64,000 nucleotides of DNA. Origin: PALSA-505 sp963702235 (GTDB lineage Bacteria; Actinomycetota; Actinomycetes; Streptosporangiales; Streptosporangiaceae). The notes beneath the pieces were generated by a model, which searched no databases, was not told the DNA's origin, and saw nothing but the letters and a program-made list of their open reading frames with translations. Positions 1 through 7,700 of the stretch are shown in pieces. Numbering within the stretch: the stretch's first letter is position 1; the number at the start of each line of letters is the position of its first letter. A program made the translations under genes and the position numbers. The stretch spans positions 1 to 64,000 of the forward strand of contig CAVPBZ010000023.1 of assembly GCA_963702235.1 (NCBI GenBank), read 5' to 3'.

Positions 1-21
1 CCGCAGAGCCGGAACGGCTAG

Positions 22-285
22 TTACCCGACGCGGGTGAGGGTTGCGTACCACCGGTGAGAGCTGTCATCGATCTCGTCCAGGCGCCACGTCTGTCCCTCG
101 AACTCGAAGCTCTCGCCAATGCTCAACTTGAAATCGCGCTCGTTCGATCCGTGGTCCCACATGGAGATGACGACCTGAGCGGGCTCCCCGTCACCCGCAG
201 GAAGCATGTCAAATCCGCCAAAGACGAGGCCCTCGCGGTCGAAGGTACCGCCCTTCCCAACATGGACCTGCGCACCGATGCCCAT
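22..285 (-). CDS. Small DUF6406-like protein, putative immunity partner
   Basis: An 87-aa acidic protein ending in a compact beta-rich segment (IGESFEFEGQTWRLDEI then RWYATLTRVG). This resembles the small actinobacterial DUF6406 family from memory, and no function is established for that family. It starts 10 nt after the stop of the calpain-like gene on the same strand, so it is almost certainly co-transcribed with it. A small acidic gene directly behind a toxin-like protease is the usual position for an immunity protein, but that role is inferred from context only. No signal peptide or membrane segment is visible. Confidence 0.6.
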   Translation of the reverse strand: MGIGAQVHVGKGGTFDREGLVFGGFDMLPAGDGEPAQVVISMWDHGSNERDFKLSIGESFEFEGQTWRLDEIDDSSHRWYATLTRVG

Positions 286-295
286 CAGCAGCTCC

Positions 296-1582
296 TCACA
301 TCAACGTGGAATAGTAGCGGCCCATGTTGCGAGCGAACTCATCTGTCTCCATCGGCTCGGGGTGCTTATAGTTCCACGGGTTCCTGAGAATGATCTTTCC
401 TTTCTCCACCCCAGTCACTTCGTAGACGTGCTCGCCCTCTAGGCCGTGGGGCATCTGCTCGCGCTCGTGCGTCTTTCGCCGGGAGGTGACCAGGACCGGC
501 TTACCCTCAACGAGCTGCGCGCGGATCATCCGATTAATGCACCATTCATCCCGTCCGGATGGAAACTCGCGTACGACCGCGGGCTGGCCGGTGAGCTGGG
601 TCAGTGCCTCGGCCCGCTCCCAAGGAGTGGTGCCCTGGTGCAGCCGCACGTACCCGGTTGGGGCCGGACCAGACCGCTGATTCTCCGCGTTGTCGGCCTT
701 GTCCTCGGCGCACAGACCGGCCCACTCATCCATCCAGGCGATCCGGCGTTGGACCGTCCACGTCTGGTCAACACCAGCGAATGCCTTCTCGAAGATCGCG
801 CACCAAGAGGTCCCGCCCTCGGTCTTGGCACATGCCGGGATGCCGGGTTCTTCGTCGTTGACGGCCAGCTCGGGAGTAACAATGAGCTCAATGTCTCGCC
901 CGGTCGGCTCGGTGATGCCTTCGGCTCCGCGTGCCTCGCTGAGCGTGACCTGGTATGAACCGTCTTCTCGCGGGCGGACCCGGCGAGTAATCTCGTCCGG
1001 ACTATAAGCGGCCACTGCGCCCAGCGCGGCTATGATCCCGCAGTCTCCCGCCCATCCCTGGCGAGTCTGCTCGCGTTGCGGCGATCCGTCCAGGCACGGG
1101 ACCCGGGTTCCGTCGGGGCGGGTGAGCGGATCTCCGTAACGATCCGGCGAGCGATCGTCGAGCGGGTCGTGAAATGCGGGCCGGTCTATGACCGCACGGC
1201 GCGCGTCACCGCTGTCGCCGTCCATGCCCTGTTGAAGGTACGGCGCACCCACTGAGCCTTCCCCATCGGCGGGATCTCTGCCGTGGATTGGTTCATACGG
1301 TTGGCCGGGCTCGATGCCCCTTTCACCACGCTCGCGCAGCGACTCACCGGGTGCCGCGCGGCCACCAGTGTCGTCGGGCAAGTAGCCCGGAGGCTTGGGC
1401 ACCGGGCGCTTGAACTCCGCGTCCGGGTCATAGCCACGGCCATCGTCCCGAGCCGGGCGGGCATCGGCCGTCGCCCGTTGGGTATCACCAGGGCCCCGCT
1501 GATAGGGCGAATCCCGGCGCTGCGGCCCGTCCACCGCAGGCGCCGTAACCTCACCCGGGTCCCGGTAGCGCAACTCGCCCAC
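296..1582 (-). CDS. Calpain-like cysteine protease domain protein, putative polymorphic toxin
   Basis: A 428-aa protein. Residues 1 to about 165 are low-complexity and rich in Arg, Asp, Pro and Gly, with no signal peptide. The C-terminal half carries calpain-family (C2) hallmarks: Cys in QGWAGDCGIIAALG (about residue 180), His in EGEHVYEVTG and Asn in LRNPWN near the C terminus. Together these form the Cys-His-Asn triad. The usual calpain GDCW is GDCG here. A disordered N-terminus followed by a C-terminal protease domain fits actinobacterial polymorphic toxins, and the downstream 87-aa gene is the candidate immunity protein. The start is GTG. The frame stays open upstream and a GGAGG lies about 20 nt before the start, so the exact start is uncertain. 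The protease fold is well supported; the toxin role is inferred. Confidence 0.72.
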   Translation of the reverse strand: MGELRYRDPGEVTAPAVDGPQRRDSPYQRGPGDTQRATADARPARDDGRGYDPDAEFKRPVPKPPGYLPDDTGGRAAPGESLRERGERGIEPGQPYEPIHGRDPADGEGSVGAPYLQQGMDGDSGDARRAVIDRPAFHDPLDDRSPDRYGDPLTRPDGTRVPCLDGSPQREQTRQGWAGDCGIIAALGAVAAYSPDEITRRVRPREDGSYQVTLSEARGAEGITEPTGRDIELIVTPELAVNDEEPGIPACAKTEGGTSWCAIFEKAFAGVDQTWTVQRRIAWMDEWAGLCAEDKADNAENQRSGPAPTGYVRLHQGTTPWERAEALTQLTGQPAVVREFPSGRDEWCINRMIRAQLVEGKPVLVTSRRKTHEREQMPHGLEGEHVYEVTGVEKGKIILRNPWNYKHPEPMETDEFARNMGRYYSTLM

Positions 1583-1640
1583 GCCGACATCACAGCACGG
1601 CCAGCCCCTCCGCGGGAACCGCGTCGTCCATTTCCGGGAA

Positions 1641-1973
1641 TCACACGCACCGACGGAAAGCCTCCGCCTGCAGGAGCGGATGAGACACGAACGGCATCAA
1701 GAGTTCAACCGGCTGGCCGTACGGTCCCCACCGCGACCGGAAGTACTCGATGATCTTGCTCGCCTGCTCGTGACTCACCTCGACGAGGTCATACACGTAG
1801 TCGCCGCCGTGCTCCCACTCGATGATGGCTGGGGTGAAGGCCCAGCTAAAGTCCTTTCGCAGAGCCTCATCGGACGGTCCATCTTCGTGCTCTAGCCGCC
1901 GCATCAGCCCATATGGGTTATCGATGGTCCTATCATCGCCGATTGTTGCGTAATAAGTGATCTTGTGCGGCAT
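1641..1973 (-). CDS. Hypothetical 110-aa protein, putative immunity to RelA-like toxin
   Basis: A 110-aa soluble protein, rich in aromatic and acidic residues, with no family I recognise. Its ATG follows the TAG stop of the RelA/SpoT-like toxin gene with no gap, so the two are translationally coupled. Tight coupling behind a toxin domain is typical of immunity genes. The function is an inference from position. The GC content is lower than that of neighbouring housekeeping genes, in line with an accessory module. Confidence 0.6.
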   Translation of the reverse strand: MPHKITYYATIGDDRTIDNPYGLMRRLEHEDGPSDEALRKDFSWAFTPAIIEWEHGGDYVYDLVEVSHEQASKIIEYFRSRWGPYGQPVELLMPFVSHPLLQAEAFRRCV

Positions 1974-3282
1974 CTACAAGCCCCTTCTCCCATAAGCGGG
2001 GATGTCGGTGGCGCCTCTGGGAATCGGGATCCAGGATGAGACCTCCCGTTGAAATTCTTTCAGCTCCTGGATCTCGATTTTGCTGGTGAGCGGGTTCCGC
2101 GCGCGCTCGTAGGCCTTATGAGTGACCTCCTGCTTGGCGTGGTAGCTCTCCGGCGTGTGGAACTGGACCTCGAACCGTTGACCCTCGGGTGTCACCCATC
2201 GGGTGTTAATACCCTTGTACTCCGGATCTTCCCAAGAGTTCTTGCTTTGATACATTTGGTATCCGAATTCCTCCAAGCGTGCTTTGAGGTTCCAGTATCC
2301 TGCAGCATAATTTTCCCGCTCTATGCAGAATGTGTACCGGATCGTATCGGGGATGGGCCTGCACCACTTCGTCAGGAACTGCATCGGGGTTATCCCGGAG
2401 GATCTCGGCTGTCTTCTCCTTGAGGCGGTCCACGCCCTTGCACCGGAACTCAAGCCCGGCAAGCTCCGCGCCGAACGTGGACTCCTGAACGGCATCCTGG
2501 AGATCCTCGGTCACGCGCGACTCCGCATCGCGCACCCGGCTGATCGCGTCCTTCGTGCGGGAGTGATCCTCCGGGCTGAGGTGCAGGTTGCTGTCGCTGC
2601 GCCACGATCCGGGCGCATCCCTCGAGCGGTCCACGGCGGCTCCCGGTTGCCTATCTCTTGGCCACTGGGTCTCGTGGTCGGCCCACCTGCTCATGAACCG
2701 CGGCACCTCGGTCCAGTACCTGCGATGCCCGGCCTCCGGCCGCCGCGGCGCGTCAGAGTTCGGCCAGTCGTGTGACCGGCCGACGGCGTTGTCAGACGTG
2801 CCCCGCTTCGGCTGTCGGCCTTCCGCCTGTGGTTCGTCGATTTCCTCATCACGCTTGTCGGGTGACCGCTCGCCAGTGTCCTCAACACGCTTGTCGGGTG
2901 TCGGCAGTTGGAGGCTGCGCGGGCTGGGGCGCCGCGGCCTGCGGGTGCCATCGGCCAGGTACGGCGAGCTCGGGTGACCCGGCGGGAACGACTCGAGCAC
3001 GCGCATCCGCCGTTCATCCGCTGCCGACAACCGCCGACCCGGCTGTTGCCCCCGGTCGGTCGAAGCCTGCTCCCGATCCGTCGAAGCCTGCGCCCGGTCA
3101 GCCGGCCCCTGCGCCCGATCAGCCGCCCGGTCGGTCGGCGTCCGGGCATCGGGCCTGCGAGCATGGTCGGCGGGTTCGCGCACGGGCGGCCGCCCCTGGT
3201 GGTCCGGCCGGCCCCGGTCATTCGGCTGGGGAATCTGGTCAGACCCGTCCGGCGCCCGCGGCGTATCGCGCGGCCCAGGCAA
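1974..3282 (-). pseudogene. RelA/SpoT-fold nucleotidyltransferase toxin, disrupted by a +1 frameshift
   Basis: Two frames make one protein of about 435 aa. The first (TTG start at 3282, with AAGGGGG 5 nt upstream) encodes a long Asp/Arg/Pro-rich region and then the start of the toxin domain (GLEFRCKGVDRLKEKTAEI). The second continues with DTIRYTF, NSWEDPEYKGINTRW and FEVQFHTPESYHAKQ, the D-x-x-R, Y-(K)-G-(I/L)-(N/H) and E-(V/I)-Q-x-x-T motifs of RelA/SpoT-type synthetase folds. Removing one C at about 2355-2358 restores the continuous VVQA-IPDTIRYTF. Related secreted or injected enzymes make (p)ppApp or pyrophosphorylate tRNA; which reaction this one performs cannot be told. The coupled 110-aa gene would be its immunity protein. 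The frameshift may be a real mutation or a sequence error. Confidence 0.7.
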
Positions 3283-3451
3283 GTCATCCCCCTTCGCTTA
3301 CCGCGTCGTTACTATCCCGACATCCTAGGCAACAGCGGGTATCCGGAGAAGAAGACCGCCCGACGCCCGCCCGACGCCCGCCCGGGCAAGCGACTGTGAG
3401 CCCCGGCGCGAAAACCGGAGCCCACAAGCCGCCACGAGACCAAGCTCGGTT

Positions 3452-3985
3452 CTACCGAACGAAGGTGACGTCGGGGTAGCGCGGAGACGGTCCGTCCAGC
3501 AGGTGTCCGCCGCCGTGCCAGAGAAATCCGCCGCCGTGCCGGAGAAACTTGTCGAAGAACGCTGCGATGTACGCGTCCTCGGCCGCCACGGCGCGGGCCG
3601 GATGCACCGTCCCGATGTCGCGGGTGACGAACCCGCGTGTCAGCCCAAGTTCCCTGGCGATCTGCGGGATCAACGCGACCCCGTCCTTGTAGGAGTTCTC
3701 GTTAGAACCGTTCAGGGTGAGATCGAGGCGCCATCCGCGGTCGTGTGCCCAGAAGTACCGGCCGGTGAGCGCGGGCAGCCGCAGTGGCGCCAGTCGCAGT
3801 GGCGCCAGCCGGGCTGGGGCGAGATGCGGGCGGACCGTCTGCGCCCGTGATGGCTGGGCGCCGACCGCCATCATCACGACGGACGCCGCCATCAGCGCCA
3901 GCCCGGTGACGGCGAGCGGCCAGCAACGGCGCTGCCGGGCGGGCGGTGCCCCGCGGTCCGCAGGGTGGGTCAGAACGGTGCGCAT
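3452..3985 (-). CDS. Secreted protein of unknown function
   Basis: A 177-aa protein starting at ATG 3985, which has GAGGAG 6 nt upstream (better than the longer frame starting at 4063). After a basic stretch there is one hydrophobic segment (AVTGLALMAASVVMMAVGA) ending in PSRAQ, consistent with a Sec signal peptide. The mature part begins with a short repeated motif (RLAPLRLAPLRLPAL) and ends with a Gly/His-rich repeat (RHGGGFLWHGGGHLL), encoded by two near-identical stretches around 3500-3545. I do not recognise the family. It lies upstream of, and on the same strand as, the toxin genes, separated from them by 169 nt. Confidence 0.6.
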   Translation of the reverse strand: MRTVLTHPADRGAPPARQRRCWPLAVTGLALMAASVVMMAVGAQPSRAQTVRPHLAPARLAPLRLAPLRLPALTGRYFWAHDRGWRLDLTLNGSNENSYKDGVALIPQIARELGLTRGFVTRDIGTVHPARAVAAEDAYIAAFFDKFLRHGGGFLWHGGGHLLDGPSPRYPDVTFVR

Positions 3986-3990
3986 CGCTA

Positions 3991-4042
3991 CTCCTCGCGT
4001 AGGGACTCCCGATGCACTCCTTGCGTAGGGATTCCCGATGCC
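3991..4042. repeat. Tandem 26-bp direct repeat
   Basis: Two adjacent copies (3991-4016 and 4017-4042) differ at three positions; each contains GCGTAGGGA(C/T)TCCCGATGC. They sit just upstream of the secreted-protein start, where its promoter would lie. A duplicated operator or a chance duplication are both possible. Confidence 0.7.
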
Positions 4043-4293
4043 TCCACGCTGTCCGGTCGCCACCGCCTGCCCAATGGCGCTGTCACCCGTCCTGGGTGTC
4101 GGGTTATCCCCATCCAGGGCATGACGGTGGGTTCAGCCGTATTGACTGCCGGTCAGGCTCAGACTCACCGGGGCTTTCGCGCACCTTGAGTAAGGGACAC
4201 AGGACTCCCCGTCAATTTTCGCGCTCAGTGCGCAGCTCTTTACTAAAAGCTAAGGCATACGTTCGATATACATGGGTTGCGGAAATTTATGAT

Positions 4294-4307
4294 CGAATAT
4301 ATATTCG
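4294..4307 (+). promoter_or_regulatory. Candidate LexA (SOS) box upstream of DUF6504-dnaE2
   Basis: CGAATATATATTCG is a perfect 14-bp palindrome in an unusually AT-rich patch, about 125 nt upstream of the DUF6504 start. It fits the actinobacterial SOS-box pattern CGAAC-N4-GTTCG, with T/A in place of C/G at the inner flank. The dnaE2 genes of actinobacteria are known LexA targets, so a LexA operator here is expected. The assignment rests on pattern and context. Confidence 0.65.
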
Positions 4308-4360
4308 CCCAGAGCGACGGGAGAACTGTCTGGCCTTCCCCTGGCGGTCGAGGCGAGCGA

Positions 4361-4402
4361 GGCGCCTGTCGGCTCACAGCACTGAGTGAGCCGACAGGCG
4401 CC
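4361..4402 (+). promoter_or_regulatory. Perfect 17-bp stem-loop in the DUF6504-dnaE2 leader
   Basis: GGCGCCTGTCGGCTCAC at 4361-4377 is followed, after an 8-nt loop (4378-4385), by its exact reverse complement at 4386-4402. It lies between the SOS-box-like palindrome and the GTG start at 4430, so it would be transcribed in the 5' leader. No T-tract follows, so it is not a classical intrinsic terminator for upstream transcription. It may be an attenuator, an RNA-stability hairpin or a protein-binding palindrome. Confidence 0.75.
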
Positions 4403-4429
4403 GACGTGATCAGGAAGAGCGACAGCCGC

Positions 4430-4708
4430 GTGAGCAGGATGTACAGCGAGCCGATCGGGGCCTGGGACCAGGACGGCAGGCCGCTCACGTTCGTCTGGCG
4501 CGGCCGGCGTTACACGGTGCTCGGGGTGCTCGAGCACTGGGTGGTCAGCAGGGAGTGGTGGCAGCGCAACACCCCCGATACCGACGTACCGCCGGAGCGG
4601 GAATTCTGGCGAGTGGAGGCTACTGCGGGCGGAGATGTGGCGGCGGCGATATACGAACTGCGCCGCGACGAGACCGGGGACTGGTTGCTCGTCCGGGTCT
4701 GGGACTGA
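4430..4708 (+). CDS. DUF6504 family protein, DnaE2-associated
   Basis: A 92-aa protein beginning GTG (VSRMYSEPIG); ATG at 4439 is the alternative start. It shows the family pattern RMYSEPI-x-A-W-x-x-D-GRPLTFVWRGRRYTV followed by VLEHWVVSREWW. These small proteins sit next to imuB/dnaE2-type mutagenesis genes in actinobacteria. Their biochemical role is unknown, but an accessory part in translesion synthesis is likely from context. It is 41 nt upstream of dnaE2 and behind a candidate LexA box, so the two probably form one SOS-induced operon. No imuA' or imuB gene is in the adjoining sequence. Confidence 0.75.
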   Translation: MSRMYSEPIGAWDQDGRPLTFVWRGRRYTVLGVLEHWVVSREWWQRNTPDTDVPPEREFWRVEATAGGDVAAAIYELRRDETGDWLLVRVWD

Positions 4709-4749
4709 TCAGGGTCCCGGCGGAACTGCCGGGCTGCTTACGGGAATAG

Positions 4750-7700
4750 GTGAGGATGAGCGGGTCAGCGAATTTCATCCATCTGCATGTCGCATCGTCG
4801 TATTCGATGCGGTACGGGATGGCAAGCCCGGCAGCCCTGGCCGCGCGCGCCAAGGAGCTCGGCATGCCGGCGCTCGCGCTCACCGACAGGGACGGGCTGT
4901 ACGGGGCGGTCAAGCACGCCGCGGCATGCGGCAAGGAGGGAATCGCGCCGATCCTCGGCGCCGACCTGGCGCTGCGGGAGGTACCGGGAGACCCGGGCTC
5001 CGGTCTTTCCCGGCTAAGACCGCGGCCGCGCATGGTCGTCCGGGCCGCCAGCCCGCCGCGGCTGGCGAACGAAACCGCAGCCCGGGTGACGCTGCTCGCT
5101 CTCGCCCGGCCCGGCGACCCCGCGCCCAGCAACCCCGCGCCCGGCAACCCCGCGCCCAGCGGCCCCAGCGGACCCGGCTTCCGCAGGCTCGCCTCCAGCC
5201 GGTCCGGCCGACGCGGCGCCCACGGAGGCTGGGCATCCTTGTGCCGCCTGGTCAGCGCGGCGCACCAGTCGGGTGAACGGGGCACCCCCCAGGTGACCCC
5301 GGATCTGATCGCCGACCACGCCGAAGGCCTGATCGTCCTCCTCGGCCCGGCCAGCGACGTCGGCCGGGCGGTCGCCGCCAGGCGCCTGGACCTCGCCGCG
5401 GCCGCGCTGGCCCGCTGGCGGGAGCGGGCCGAGACCGTGATCGAGATCGTTGATCACCACGGCCGGGGTGACGTCCACGACGCTGCCCGGATGCTGCGGC
5501 TCGCCCGCGACCAAGGCGTGCCCGCCGTGCTGACCAATGCCGCCCGCTACCTCTATCCCGCCGACGCGCCGGTGGCCCAGGTGCTCGACGCGGCGCGCCA
5601 GCTCACCCCCCTCGGCCGCCGCCACCTGGCCGGCCACAACGCGCAGGCCTACCTGAAGAACGGCGAGCAGATGGCCCGCATCGCGGCGCGGATCTGCGGT
5701 ACAGGGGCCTGCCCGGGCCCCCGCTCCTGCCCCGGCCGCTGCGGTGACCCCGCCCACGAGCTGCTCGACGCCACCATCGCGCTGGCCCGGCGCTGCCAGC
5801 TCGACCAGGCGCGCGACCTGGGCATCGGCGCCAAGCACTTGCCCGAGACCGCGGGCGCGGACGCGTTCGCGCAGCTGGAGCAGCGCTGCGAGGCCGGGCT
5901 GCTCCGCCGCGGGCTGGCCGGCCCGCCGGGCCCGCCCGGCGCGCCCCGCTGCCGGGTGCGCCGCCGGGAGGATGCCGCCGAACGCCTCCGCCACGAGCTC
6001 CGCATCATCGCCAAGGCCGGGCTCGCCTCGTACTTCCTCACCGTGGCCGACGTCGCCAGCCTCATCAGGGATCGCGGCATCCGCTGCGCGATCCGCGGTT
6101 CCGGCGCGGGCTGCCTGGTCAACTACCTGATCGGCATCTCCGACATCGACCCGCTCGAGCACGACCTGATCATGGAACGGTTTCTGTCCGAGGGCCGCGC
6201 TACCCTGCCGGACATCGATATGGACGTCGAGTCCGCGCGCCGGATCGAGGCCTACCGCGCGATCATCGAGCGCTACGGCGAGGAGCGCTGCGGCTGCGTC
6301 TCGATGATGGAGACCTACCGGGCGCGCAGTGCGATCAGGGACACGGCCGCCGCGCTCGGGCTGCCGCCGCACGAGATCGACACGATCGCCAAGGCGTTCG
6401 GCCACATCCGGGCGCGCGGCATCCGCGGCGCCCTCGCCGACCTTCCCGAGCTGCGCGCGAGCAACCTGGCGATCCCCCAGCTGACCGGGCTGTTCCGCAT
6501 CGCCGAACAGCTCGACGGCCTGCCCCGTCACATCGCCATGCACCCGTGCGGGGTGGTGCTGTCCAGCAGCACGCTGCTGGACCGGGTCCCGGTCGAGCGG
6601 AGCGCGGAGGGCCTGCCGCTGTGCCAGTTCGACATGGATGACGTCGAGGACGCCGGGATGATCAAGCTGGACGTGCTCGGCGTGCGCATGCAGTCGGCGA
6701 TGACCTACACGCTCACCGAGATCGAGCGGACCCGCGGCGAGCGGGTGGACATCGACGCGATCCGCACGGACGACGAGCCGACGTTCGAGATGATCCGCTC
6801 CGGGCGCACGCTCGGCTGCTTCCAGATCGAATCGCCCGGCCAGCGCGAGCTGGTGACCAGGCTGGAGCCGCGCGACATCGGCGACCTGATCGTGGACATC
6901 TCACTGTTCCGCCCCGGGCCGGTCAACTCCGACATGATCACCCCCTACCTGGACATCAAGCACCACCGGCGCCCGGCCTGCTATCCGCACGAGGATCTGG
7001 CGGAGCCGCTCGGCGAGACCGGGGGAGTGGTCATCTTCCACGAGCAGGTGCTGCGGGTCATCGACGCCATGACTGAATGCGGTTTTTCTGAGGCCGAACG
7101 GCTCCGCCGGAAACTTTCCGATGAGTCCGCCAGGTCAGAGGTACGCAAGTGGTTCTGCGGCGTCGCCCTGGAGCGCGGATATGACAGCACGATCGTGGAC
7201 CGGGTGTGGGACGTGCTGGAGGCGTTCGGCGCGTTCGGCTTCTGCAAGGCGCACGCGGCTGCGTTCGCCATTCCGACCTACCAGTCGGCCTGGCTGAAGC
7301 GGCACTACCCGGCGGCGTTCTACGCGGGAGTGCTCACCCACGATCCCGGCATGTACCCCAAACGGGTGATCTCGGGCGACGCGAGGCTGGCCGGGATTCG
7401 GCTGCTGCCCGTTGACGTGAACGCCTCCGCCGGCGACTGGCAGGTCGAGCGCGTCACCCCGCCGCCGGCGGCAACGCGGCACAGCCCGCGCATGGCCAGG
7501 CGGCCCCGGCCCGGCAGCCGCGAGGCGGTAGCGCCCGGGACCGGCGAGGCCGCAGCGCCAAGGACCGGCGAGATCACAGCGCCCGGGCCCGGCGAGGCCG
7601 CGGGGCCGGGGACCGGCTCGCGTGAGGGGCTGCGGGTCGGGCTGCGCGAGGTCAAGGGAATCAGCGACGCCGAAGTGGCGCGGATCATCGCCGGGCAGCC

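Noticed and set aside
2340..2365. Programmed +1 frameshift in the RelA-like gene
   Set aside because: No slippery stop-codon context as in prfB. Four other genes in the window show similar single-base breaks, so error or mutation is more likely.
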